Positions 1 to 7,913 of a DNA stretch of 33,215 nt are shown one piece after another. Below the pieces are notes generated by a model, which worked only from the letters and a program-made list of their open reading frames with translations, did not search any database and was not told the origin of the DNA. The translations under genes and the position numbers were made by a program. The stretch's first letter is position 1; each line of letters opens with the position of its first letter. The stretch spans positions 932,754-965,968 of the forward strand of contig BFEA01000245.1 of NCBI GenBank assembly GCA_003427395.1, in the 5' to 3' direction. Origin of the DNA: Chara braunii (lineage: Eukaryota > Streptophyta > Charophyceae > Charales > Characeae).

Positions 1-1176
1 GCTCATTCGGTAGATGCAACCGCGCGGAGGTACGGCCCCGTCCTCGAGGATGATCTCGTGGCGGATGGGTCGATCCGGTACTACTCCATGCGGGCCTTCG
101 AACACGTCGCTGTAGGCGTCGAGAAGTTCGGTGATGCGTGGATCCGAAGGTGAGTCCGTCGATGAAGCGTCATGTGGCGGGAGGGCGTGGAGAAAACACA
201 CCCCCATCTCCTCGATGTCGTCTCTGATGATGGAAGCTCGCCTGCTTGCGGCGGATACCACGTGGCAGCTGATCGAAGGATGAGGAAAAGGCACCGTGCA
301 TGGAACTAATACTCCGTTCCGGTCACGAACGTGAATGGTGCGGTTGAAGAAGTTCACAGGGTGATCCTTGCTTCGCAGCCATGACATGCCCAAGATCATG
401 TCGAATTTGGTGTCCAGAATGTCGAAGGACACCGCCTCACTTGCGTGGGGGGCAAAGTATACTGGGACGGCGTCAATGCATCGGTCGATGGACTTGTGCG
501 TATGACCGTCTGCCAGAGTGACTTGCGTAGGCTGGGACTTCCTCCGGACATGTGGGCCAAGGCCGACGCGTACCATGAAGTCCTGGCTGATGTAGTTGCG
601 AGATGCTCCGCAATCGATCAAGGCACTGCAGGTCGCCTCTCCGATCTGAATGCGTATGTATAGCAATGGTGCGTCGATGTCGTCGTACCGTTGCGTCTTG
701 AACTCGCGGTCGATCTTCGCGATGAAAGCGTGAAGGTCGACAACCTCTGCTCCGGCGTCCATCAACGGAGTTGGTACTGCAGTGTGCAAGTAGTCCCGCA
801 ATTGTGCCATAAGCACGTTGCAATGCGGTTTCGGCAATCGTCCGGTCGAGGGAACGGGCATCCACTGGAAGTCCGTGAACGTCAACGGATTGAGCTCGTC
901 AAGTCTTGACCATGACGTCGAATCCCCGGCGATAGGTTGCGGCGAAGCTGCCGAATCGGTTGCCGATGGTGATGAAACCGTGCATGTGGTGGACTGTTGC
1001 ACGTGGAGCGGTTGGTCCAGCGGTGGAACCAAGTGGACAGCATAATCCTCGTAAGTATACCGAGGACTTGCGACATTCGCATCCTCCCCAGATGTGCAGA
1101 AGGCCGCTAGCAAGGCGGCCGAATCTGGCGGAGTAGAAGGTGGAGTCGCCTCACCTTCCGCGGGGCTCAGTTTCCC
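1..1176 (-). CDS. pol: Element A pol (partial): aspartic protease and start of reverse transcriptase
   Basis: The frame is open from 1425 to the window edge on the minus strand; translation probably enters by -1 frameshifting at 1176-1170. About 185 residues of low-similarity linker precede the protease. The active site reads ALIDCGASRNYIS, with the catalytic Asp codon at 615-613. Ser is the usual residue after Asp, so Cys here is unusual. The flap-distal motif MILGMSWL follows near 390. After a linker, the RT entry motif GCIYRMS lies at the edge (about 21-1). The protease would cut the Gag-Pol polyprotein inside the virus-like particle. There is no start codon of its own and no stop in the visible 390 codons. 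Family assignment is secure; activity is unknown. Confidence 0.85.
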
Positions 1177-2708
1177 GAGCCGAGGCGGGGTCGCACATCC
1201 TCCTTGCCCTGATCTTGGCACAAGGAGGTCTTGTGCTTGGTGCTGTTGCACCAATAGCAGCTGCCGTAGCGGCCGCGGACCTTGTACTCCGCCTCGGTCA
1301 AGCCAAACTTGACCCATGGAAANTGTCCTGGCTGTCCATTTCCGGCCTGCGATGCGGATTTCGCCTTCCCATTGTTGCGGGACTTGTTGGTGCTTCGCGG
1401 CTGGACAACGACCACCTGATCTCCGTCACTTGATACTGGAGTGGCTGCTGGGTTATCTCCACTGTCCTGCTGGATTGCAGCGAAGTGCTGCTGTCGCGGA
1501 CCAGTTCGTGCCTTCTCCACATAGGTCGGCTGCCATGATGTTGATTTCTCGTGTGCAGCTGACCTGTTGGTCTTGATGATCTCCCTCGCCTTGTCAATGA
1601 TCTCCGCGAAGGCTGAGTACTGCTCGCGATCACCAAGAGCCTGGCTCAATGCCGCACAGGACCTGTTGTAGAACTCACGGCGTAGATGCTCGAATGGTAG
1701 GTTCAGATTGGGCACAACCGCAATCTTCTGCCACTCCGTGAGCCAGTCCCGTGTTGCTGTGTTGCCCTGTGACATGGTGAACAAACGGTTGATGGCGAAT
1801 GTCGGCGCGTCGTCGACGATAAACCGATTCTTCCACAGCCGTGTCAGTTCCTCCCATGTGATTACGTCCTTCAAGTCTGGTACGTCGACGCCGTGGGAGG
1901 TTGCCAGGTGGCTCAACCAGGTCTGGCATCCGCCCTTTGAGTTCAGGAACAGGGCGCCGATGTACGCATGCTTGGCTACTGGCAGAATCCTGAGTTGCGT
2001 TGTGAATGCTTCCCACCAGAGGACGGGATCCTGCTGCGTGTAGTCGTCGAACCTCTCCAGGTTGAAAGTTGGCATCTTGTACAGCTTCGGATTGTCGTCC
2101 GCGTTCGTCGACTGCAGCTTCTGGACCTCGGTCTTCAATGTACGCAGCTGACTGCTGATGGTGGTGGTCGGCGCAGCGAAGGTGCTGATGTCGCCGAGCA
2201 TTGCCACTACGTGGTCAACGCGGTCCTCCAGTTGGCGGCTTGAGGGTGCACTGCTNGAAGCNNCANNAGCTGGTCCTGGTACNGCCTGTTCCAGGTCCAA
2301 CAATCGGGCATTGAGTGCCCGAGTTGCATCCTCGTGGCTCTGCACTGTGCGGCGGAGCGTCGCCAATTCCTGATGCTGTTGCGTCAGGTCCCGATGTTGT
2401 CTCTCCAACTCTGACCTTTGGTAGTTGCAAGCATACAACAATCGCGTCACGAGTTTGGAGAGGAACTCCTTGTGCTTTTCTTCCGGTGTTGCGTCGTCGC
2501 CGTTCGGTTTAAAATGCCTGTACTTGAGTCTGTCGATGCTGTTGGCTTCATGCCGCTGCAGCAGATCCTCGACTTCCTTTCGGCGAGCCTGGGCATCTGC
2601 GTTTGCATCGGCCTGTAGCCGCAGTTTCTCTGCTGCTGCTGCCTCTTCAGCTTGTATGCGGGCAGCCTCGACTGCCAGCAGGCGTTGTTCCTCAGCCTCT
2701 ATCTGATA
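1167..2708 (-). CDS. gag: Element A gag polyprotein (capsid/nucleocapsid), no visible ATG start
   Basis: The open frame runs from 2708 down to TGA at 1169-1167, about 513 codons. The first 60 or so residues are rich in Glu, Ala, Gln and Arg and look like a coiled coil. A central retrotransposon-gag region contains PVLWWEAF and FIVDDAPTFAINRLF. A basic linker then leads to one zinc knuckle of CX2CX4HX4C type (CYWC-H-C, about 1236-1195), which binds RNA. There is no ATG in frame before the middle of the protein, and none in the 65-nt leader after the primer-binding site, so initiation is non-AUG, lost, or supplied by a spliced or upstream segment. Several Ns fall at 1323 and 2256-2283. Pol follows in the -1 frame. 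Confidence 0.82.
   Translation of the reverse strand, partial: YQIEAEEQRLLAVEAARIQAEEAAAAEKLRLQADANADAQARRKEVEDLLQRHEANSIDRLKYRHFKPNGDDATPEEKHKEFLSKLVTRLLYACNYQRSELERQHRDLTQQHQELATLRRTVQSHEDATRALNARLLDLEQXVPGPAXXAXSSAPSSRQLEDRVDHVVAMLGDISTFAAPTTTISSQLRTLKTEVQKLQSTNADDNPKLYKMPTFNLERFDDYTQQDPVLWWEAFTTQLRILPVAKHAYIGALFLNSKGGCQTWLSHLATSHGVDVPDLKDVITWEELTRLWKNRFIVDDAPTFAINRLFTMSQGNTATRDWLTEWQKIAVVPNLNLPFEHLRREFYNRSCAALSQALGDREQYSAFAEIIDKAREIIKTNRSAAHEKSTSWQPTYVEKARTGPRQQHFAAIQQDSGDNPAATPVSSDGDQVVVVQPRSTNKSRNNGKAKSASQAGNGQPGXFPWVKFGLTEAEYKVRGRYGSCYWCNSTKHKTSLCQDQGKEDVRPRLGSGN
1170..1176 (-). promoter_or_regulatory. Candidate -1 ribosomal frameshift site GGGAAAC (element A gag/pol)
   Basis: Read on the minus strand in the gag frame, the last codons are TCG GGA AAC TGA, so G GGA AAC forms an X XXY YYZ heptamer whose next codon is the gag stop (1169-1167). 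In the -1 frame the same bases read GGG AAA, and that frame is open into pol. A short imperfect stem with a GCGA loop (1155-1139) and a perfect 6-bp stem (1120-1115 with 1107-1102) lie downstream. The stimulatory role of either stem is inference. Confidence 0.7.
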
Positions 2709-2774
2709 CTAATGAGTGATCAATAGATCGCAAGATGGCTACTTGATTGAGCGGGTCCTCTGTATGAGAGGTCC

Positions 2775-2786
2775 GCTCCGATACCA
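2775..2786 (-). other. Primer-binding site of element A (TGGTATCGGAGC)
   Basis: The minus strand reads TGGTATCGGAGC three bases after the presumed LTR end (CAACA at 2794-2790). It differs by one base from the plant initiator-tRNA-Met primer-binding site TGGTATCAGAGC. The same variant occurs in elements B and C. Confidence 0.8.
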
Positions 2787-2789
2787 AAC

Positions 2790-3911
2790 TGTTGCATACC
2801 GTATAGGTGCAGACCAGAACAAGAACCGACCTTTCAATACAAAGTATAAGATAGCACAGCGGAAGACTTAGATACCAGTGATCCGAACAATCAATGTTGT
2901 AATGCAGCCCTGAACATACATCATCATCATCGTTTCATAGTGTGAATGGGTCTGGCGCTTCACACAGGAAGACAGCGCCAGCCCAGAACATGCACAGACG
3001 AGGAGGAAGGGGATAGACGAAGAGGAGGGGGAAGATGGGAATGTCGTCAACACCAAGTCTTCGGCACAAGCCCAAATAGTCCCTCATCGAACTGTCTGAA
3101 TCCCAAATGTCAAGTCTGCATCCAATGTCGTCAAGTCTCAAGTCACAACTCTGTCTCTCTCTGTCGTAGTCTGAGAAGTCAGGTGGCGAGAGGGTGAGAA
3201 GAGAAGGTGGACTTAGAAGAGGAAGAAGAAGAACTCTCTCTCTCTCTGTGTCCAGTACTAACCTGTGAAGTTGGCGCCTTGATGCAGGTACCACGAAGAT
3301 GGAGCTGGAGCGATGGCGCCACAGGTAAGTAACACTGGCCTCCGCCAGTCTCTCTCCCACTCTGCGATCTACTACCTACCAGCGCCCAGCGCTGAAGACT
3401 ACAGCTACAGCTATGGCGCCCAGCGCCAAAGACTACAGCTAGCGCTACCACTACTGCCTAGCGCTGAGGACTACTGCAACGCTCCTCCTCAGTGCTGCGG
3501 CCGAATCCTCAAGACTACCTTCGCCTACTGACACTACCTACCCGTGAAGTGCATGGGAACCTCCTATGTACTACGGGTGTGCCTCTTGAGCCTGCCGAAG
3601 GGAGGCAGGGGCTGCAGCTGCAGCTCCTGCTCGAGTACGTGAGGAACAGGCTATTTTGGGCCTGTTCCNCATCCCTGTTTCCGTGCCTGAGTCTTAGGAG
3701 CAGGTCGAAACAATGAGGGCCTGAAAATGGCCCTCCGTTTCAGGCTGAAAGCTCTGGGTCTGAAAAGACCCAGAAATAGGCTGAAACGAGGTAGGGCCTG
3801 CAGGCCCTCGTTTTTCAGCATCCAGGCTGAAATGAACGGGGCCTGTAAGCCCTGAGTTTTAGGCTTTTAGGCCTTCACAACCCACAACCTAAACACAGTT
3901 GAACCGCAACA
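2790..3911 (-). repeat. Probable 5' LTR of element A (outer limit tentative)
   Basis: The inner end is fixed by the primer-binding site: forward TGTTGC at 2790-2795. A matching inverted GCAACA at 3906-3911 would give an LTR of 1122 bp, similar in size to those of B (1012) and C (953). A 6-base match over about 1 kb is weak evidence, so the outer limit may be wrong. Inside are CT-rich tracts (near 3236-3250), degenerate repeats around CAGCGC and GACTACAGCTA (3380-3530), and a cluster of hairpins at 3643-3852. No coding sequence was recognised. Confidence 0.4.
3643..3852. repeat. Train of short perfect hairpins
   Basis: At least six inverted repeats lie end to end: 9-bp stem 3643-3651/3660-3668; 7-bp 3715-3721/3729-3735; 6-bp 3738-3743/3745-3750; 7-bp 3754-3760/3767-3773; a 16-nt palindrome 3793-3808; 6-bp 3814-3819/3826-3831; and 4-bp 3839-3842/3849-3852. 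Several loops share TGAAAA-like sequence and many arms share GGCC or GGCCT. Confidence 0.7.
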
Positions 3912-5330
3912 CAACACGATATGTCACGACGTGCAGCATACCGAGACATCAGCATAGGGGACATGACAGGCACACACACGCATTCCAACAAGTCGGGCAG
4001 ATGACAGGCCCAACCTCGCGATGCCGTCAGCGGATGCATCACACATCCCACAAGTCTCTGCCCTCTCATATGGTAAGCAACGGATGCAGGGCTGAGGCCA
4101 CCTGCGCCACCGCTCAATGGCGCCGCTTGGATGGCAAAGAGCACAGAGCGTCCTTACCAAGTCACGACACCTCCCAATACAAACGGAACGCGCCGTTGTG
4201 AGTGCGAACATGAAGACAACACCACAACAAAGTCGCAACCGCTCTCCCCGAAACCTGCGGGATAAGGGTGCTGAAGTTGAGAGCCGGTGATGGGCACCTC
4301 CGCCTCCACCACCTGCAAACGACCGCCAACCGGACCATCGTCGGCTGTCAGGCGCCAATCATCGCAAGAGGATGAGCGAGGGTGACCGCGATCCACAACC
4401 CAGCACCACGACATAGGAAAGCCTCGGCAGCCACGACCGCCGACAGCGACGAGCGAGCTGTCGTGAAAGCCTTCCGAGAGAGACGACTAGAGGCCCGAAC
4501 GGCGCCGCAAAAATGTTCGTTTGACCACCAGAAAATGACTTGCCCGCCCCTCGCAAACTGGAAACCACCCAAAGTGTGTGCAGAGAGTCCCTCGTAACTC
4601 ATGTACAAGGTCCCAAAACCCACGTGCAAACGGGACTCCGAACCGCCAACAACCGACTGCTTGGCACATCCGGAGGGTGCTCACTGAGCCATCCGACAAG
4701 GGACCTGCACATGTCCCTTTCCAGCAAGCTGACTGGACAGACCCCAATGCCGATGTCCCCCTCGGGACCTCATCCCTTTCCGCTCTCAATAAAACGCCTC
4801 TGGACCTTGGATCCTAGGATACCCCCTTTTCTCGGGGCCGTTCCTACGCCCGAATGGCAGTCCGCGGTATCTGCGGCCCCCACAAAATTTGACACCTCAA
4901 AAGTCCATCCCATCTCCGTCCCTTCCACACAAAAGGAATAAGGGGAAGGACCAGGAAAAAAAAGAAGAAAAAAGGAAAAAAAAAGGGACAAAGCAAACAG
5001 AGAAAAGGCCAAGCAGCTTTTGTGCCTAGCGACTCAGATCACGCTGTGGTGTGGGCGTGAAAAGTTTAAGGAACTCTGGCAGAATCATGTGTCCTTTGTG
5101 CGGTTATGTATTGGCGAACATGACCAGACACGCACTCCGAAAAAAGAAGGGGGAAAAGAAAAGTCAAGGATGACTTGAAAAATTGTCATTTCAATTTGTG
5201 TCGGCCCCGAAAAAAACTGCATCCGGAAGAACAGGCGAGGCCGAAAACCCGACGGCCACAAATGTTTTAGTGCATGTCCCGGAGAACACCATAGAGCCAA
5301 TCAGGTACTACCTCCAGTAAAGCAGCCCAC
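3912..5330. other. Intergenic, no gene recognised
   Basis: Short open frames exist on both strands, but none shows a family motif, a biased composition or a convincing start. A purine-rich A/G tract lies at about 4938-4990. This may be old, unrecognisable repeat sequence. Confidence 0.6.
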
Positions 5331-5640
5331 CATGATCACTCGCACGCGCGGGGAGGGCCGGATAGGGCAAGAAGTGGGTCGTCTGCCCCCGCCATGAACA
5401 TCATTGTGCACGCACGTGGTGGTGGGGGGGGGGGCACAAAGGGCACGAAGTGGGATTTCTGTTCCCAAAGCTGGGGGGCGCGCGCCCCCACCAAGGTCAT
5501 GATTACGCAGACGCCTGGCGAGCGCCATGTAGGGCAAGAAGTGGGCATTTTGTTCCCAAGCCATGATATTACGCACACACATGGGGAGGGCCAGATAGGG
5601 TAAGAATTGGCTTTCCAGTACCCGAACACCCGGGGCATGC
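5331..5640. repeat. Degenerate tandem repeat, four units of about 64-105 bp
   Basis: Units begin with CATGA at 5331, 5393, 5498 and 5562. Each carries a core like TAGGGCAAGAAGTGGG, and two or three continue with a TTTTGTTCCCAAG-like end and an ATTACGCA-like start. Unit 2 is expanded by a run of G (5421-5432) and a G/C palindrome near 5474-5490. A partial fifth unit may follow 5635. Open frames here simply reflect the periodicity. Confidence 0.65.
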
Positions 5641-5751
5641 TTCGCGCACCCCCACCACAATTACGCTTGTACGCAGGGGGGGGCAGACACCCTCTCTCTC
5701 TCCCCCTCTATTATAAACCTTCCGTTAAATTCATTGAATACTTACTTGAGA

Positions 5752-5755
5752 AAAC
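5752..5755. repeat. Target-site duplication of element B, left copy (AAAC)
   Basis: AAAC directly precedes the LTR TGCA start and is repeated directly after the 3' LTR end at 15821-15824. If the LTR were taken to end one base earlier, the duplication would read AAAAC (5 bp). Confidence 0.75.
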
Positions 5756-6767
5756 TGCACTAACCCGGTTCAAAAGTAGCCTGGGGCCCAGAACTCAGCC
5801 CCAGGCAATGCAGACCTGAGTCGGTCTGCATTGGGCTGTGTGACCAAGACACGCCCAGGCCTGAGTCTGCTGCGTTCGGCTGTGTGACCAAACGCTGCAC
5901 ACTGGAAATTCAAGGGTCAAAGTCAACTATAGAGTCAAAGGTACCGCGCCCAGGCCTTTGGTTGGATACACTCAGTTGTTGTGCGAAGTACCCAGACAAC
6001 ATCTAGGCCGGAGAGAATTCGGTTTTGGACCAATCTGGGCCTTCATTTGCATTGACATCTGGATGGCTGAAGGATGCAGCATCCGGGGTCCAGACCCCAC
6101 GTCAATGCTTCATAAGCGCCGACTTCCTGGCTTTGACATTCATTATGTCTTGCGTCAAGGCTGACTTCACGCTTTGACGACACGACGTGGACTTGACGTT
6201 GCGACGCTGGTGGATGCTGGCTTTGTGCTGGCATTAGGGAGATTTGTGGCGACGCGCTGCTAGTTCGGCATGGTGGCTGGCTAGCTACTGTCTTCAAGGC
6301 ATGCTGACGTGGCAGCTGCCACGCGTTGTTGCTGATGTGGCTGCTGCCACGTGTTCTATTGCTGGGACTACGTGACCGACACTGCTGTTCTGTTTTATCG
6401 TCACTTCAGGAGGAGATCGGGTCTGTGGAGAGATCGTGGATATGTACCTGATGGTCTTCATGTCGACATTGCTCCAGTGCTGATGAGAGACTAATTAGAC
6501 ATGCCACGTGGCACATTGAGGTTACTTTAGATGCTTGTTCAGACTATTGACTATTGAGGTGGTGATCGAGGAGGGAGCCCGAAGCAGGAGTGGGCCCTGT
6601 TTTATTCCTCTCCTTTGTCCAATCTCCTTCCTCTCTCTTCGTCTGTGTATGATTATCTCATCTCATTTTTTCTGGACACGATTTTGACTATTGGTAATCA
6701 TCAGCTGGTTGACATTTATTTGGGCTTGCATTGTTGACGACAGTCTTCACAATCGGGGTTCATTGCA
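5756..6767 (+). repeat. 5' LTR of element B
   Basis: This 1012-bp LTR starts TGCACTAACCC and ends CATTGCA, and it aligns along its length with 13418-15820 once the 14309-15701 insert is removed. Near its start are two strong hairpins, 5779-5787/5798-5806 (9 bp) and 5807-5816/5823-5832 (10 bp). A repeated GGCTGTGTGACCAA follows. TGACGTGGC/GCCACG motifs appear near 6304-6355. The intact sequence at 6649-6657 is the empty site of the transposon found in the 3' LTR. Confidence 0.93.
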
Positions 6768-6770
6768 ATT

Positions 6771-6782
6771 TGGTATCGGAGC
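6771..6782 (+). other. Primer-binding site of element B (TGGTATCGGAGC)
   Basis: It lies three bases after the 5' LTR end. It matches the plant initiator-tRNA-Met primer-binding site at 11 of 12 bases and is identical to the sites in elements A and C. Confidence 0.88.
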
Positions 6783-6786
6783 AGTT

Positions 6787-7913
6787 CTCCTGATGACGAT
6801 GATTGTACACGTGTGCATGCGCCAGGTGGCGCGCAGGTAAGTGTCGAGCACACGTGTGTTGAATAGGTGATGACGTGGCAAGAGATATGTCAGGAATGCT
6901 GACGTGGCACACACTTCATTGGCGAGAAGACACTGCAGGGGTTGCTGACGAGGTACAGACTTCGCTGGCCAGAGGACATCCCTACGAGGCTGCTGACGTG
7001 GCAGTAGGGATCGCGACAAGGGATATCGCGCGCCAGCCTGGATCGCGACAGTGACGTGGCATCGCGATCCCCTGCTGACGTGGCATATGTTGTGCCGCGT
7101 CTGAAGACCTTGTTGCTGATTGCTGATGTGACACTTCTCATGTTGTTGACACGCGACAGGGTCCATATGCTGACGTGGCCTTGAGGAAACAGGATTGATT
7201 GCTGACGTAGCAGGAAGCAAGTCATCACACCTGTCTTCGTGAGGTGGTGACTGCCTGCTGACATGGCATCAGTCTCCTTGGCTGACGTGGCAATTGTCTG
7301 ACTGGCTGGAACGACGACGGTATCGCGACGTGACGCGTGGAAGTGGCACGTGGGAAGGATCAGAGTACACATTTGCTGACGTGGCATCCCACCACTGGTT
7401 GATTAGATGTGCTGACGTGGTAGGATCTGTTGTGTTGGCACTCCAGGGATGACACGTGGCAGGCAAGATTACTCCCAAGTAAGAGAAGCATTCCGAAGAC
7501 CACGGCGGTACAACTGACTGAACCGACTATACAGTCCCATTGCCAGCTGTCAGGGAGAGTGCAACATCGCATTGACACTTGGACGACAAAGAGGGGAAGA
7601 AGAAGAAGGATTGTTGACAAACTGTTTGCTGTTGATGTTGGCATACTTACCTTGTCGTTTGCTGTGTTGTGATGCTGTGCGTACTTACTTGTGTGCTGTA
7701 TCTGATCACACGGGCCTGAAGTAGTACCTGTACTGTCTGTACACTCTCGAGTAGGATGTCATCACACAGATAAAGAACAACAATAGTTAGGAATATAAAT
7801 ATTGTAAATATTTTTCTCTTCGGTTGTTCGAAATCTTGCTGCCGTAGATCAGTGCGGCCGTGGAATTTATTATTGTTTATTAATTATTTATTGTGCGACA
7901 GACGCACATCACG
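6787..7913 (+). repeat. Element B untranslated leader with dispersed TGCTGACGTGGCA motifs
   Basis: No gene lies between the PBS and the gag ATG. From 6871 to about 7460 the leader holds at least a dozen exact or near copies of TGCTGACGTGGCA. GACGTGG-type cores occur near 6872, 6901, 6995, 7053, 7077, 7172, 7204, 7260, 7284, 7378, 7414 and 7450, at irregular spacing of 20-95 bp. The core combines TGACG and ACGTGG, both known plant bZIP-binding sequences; a regulatory role here is inference. The last 120 bases before gag are AT-rich, with a perfect hairpin in the sequence AAATATTGTAAATATTT. Confidence 0.7.

Larger units (their letters stand above)
1..3911 (-). mobile_element. Ty3/gypsy LTR retrotransposon, element A (partial, runs off left edge)
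   Basis: On the minus strand the order is LTR, primer-binding site (2786-2775), gag with a zinc knuckle, then pol in the -1 frame with protease and the first residues of reverse transcriptase, which is cut by the window edge. Protease before RT shows a retroviral-type pol, and the RT entry motif resembles Ty3/gypsy. RNase H, integrase, polypurine tract and the second LTR are outside the window. No in-frame stop was seen in the visible pol, so this copy is less decayed than elements B and C. The outer LTR limit is uncertain because the other LTR is not available for comparison. Confidence 0.85.

Noticed and set aside
473-865. 130-codon minus-strand open frame overlapping element A pol
   Set aside because: It is in a different phase from the protease-coding frame, which covers the same bases with clear motifs.
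4540-4941. 133-codon plus-strand open frame
   Set aside because: No recognisable domain, mixed low-information composition and an overlapping open frame in another phase; not supportable as a gene.
5281-5700. CRISPR-like repeat/spacer reading of the 5331-5640 tandem repeat
   Set aside because: Units are long, unequal and diverged with no constant short repeat, and the context is clearly eukaryotic.
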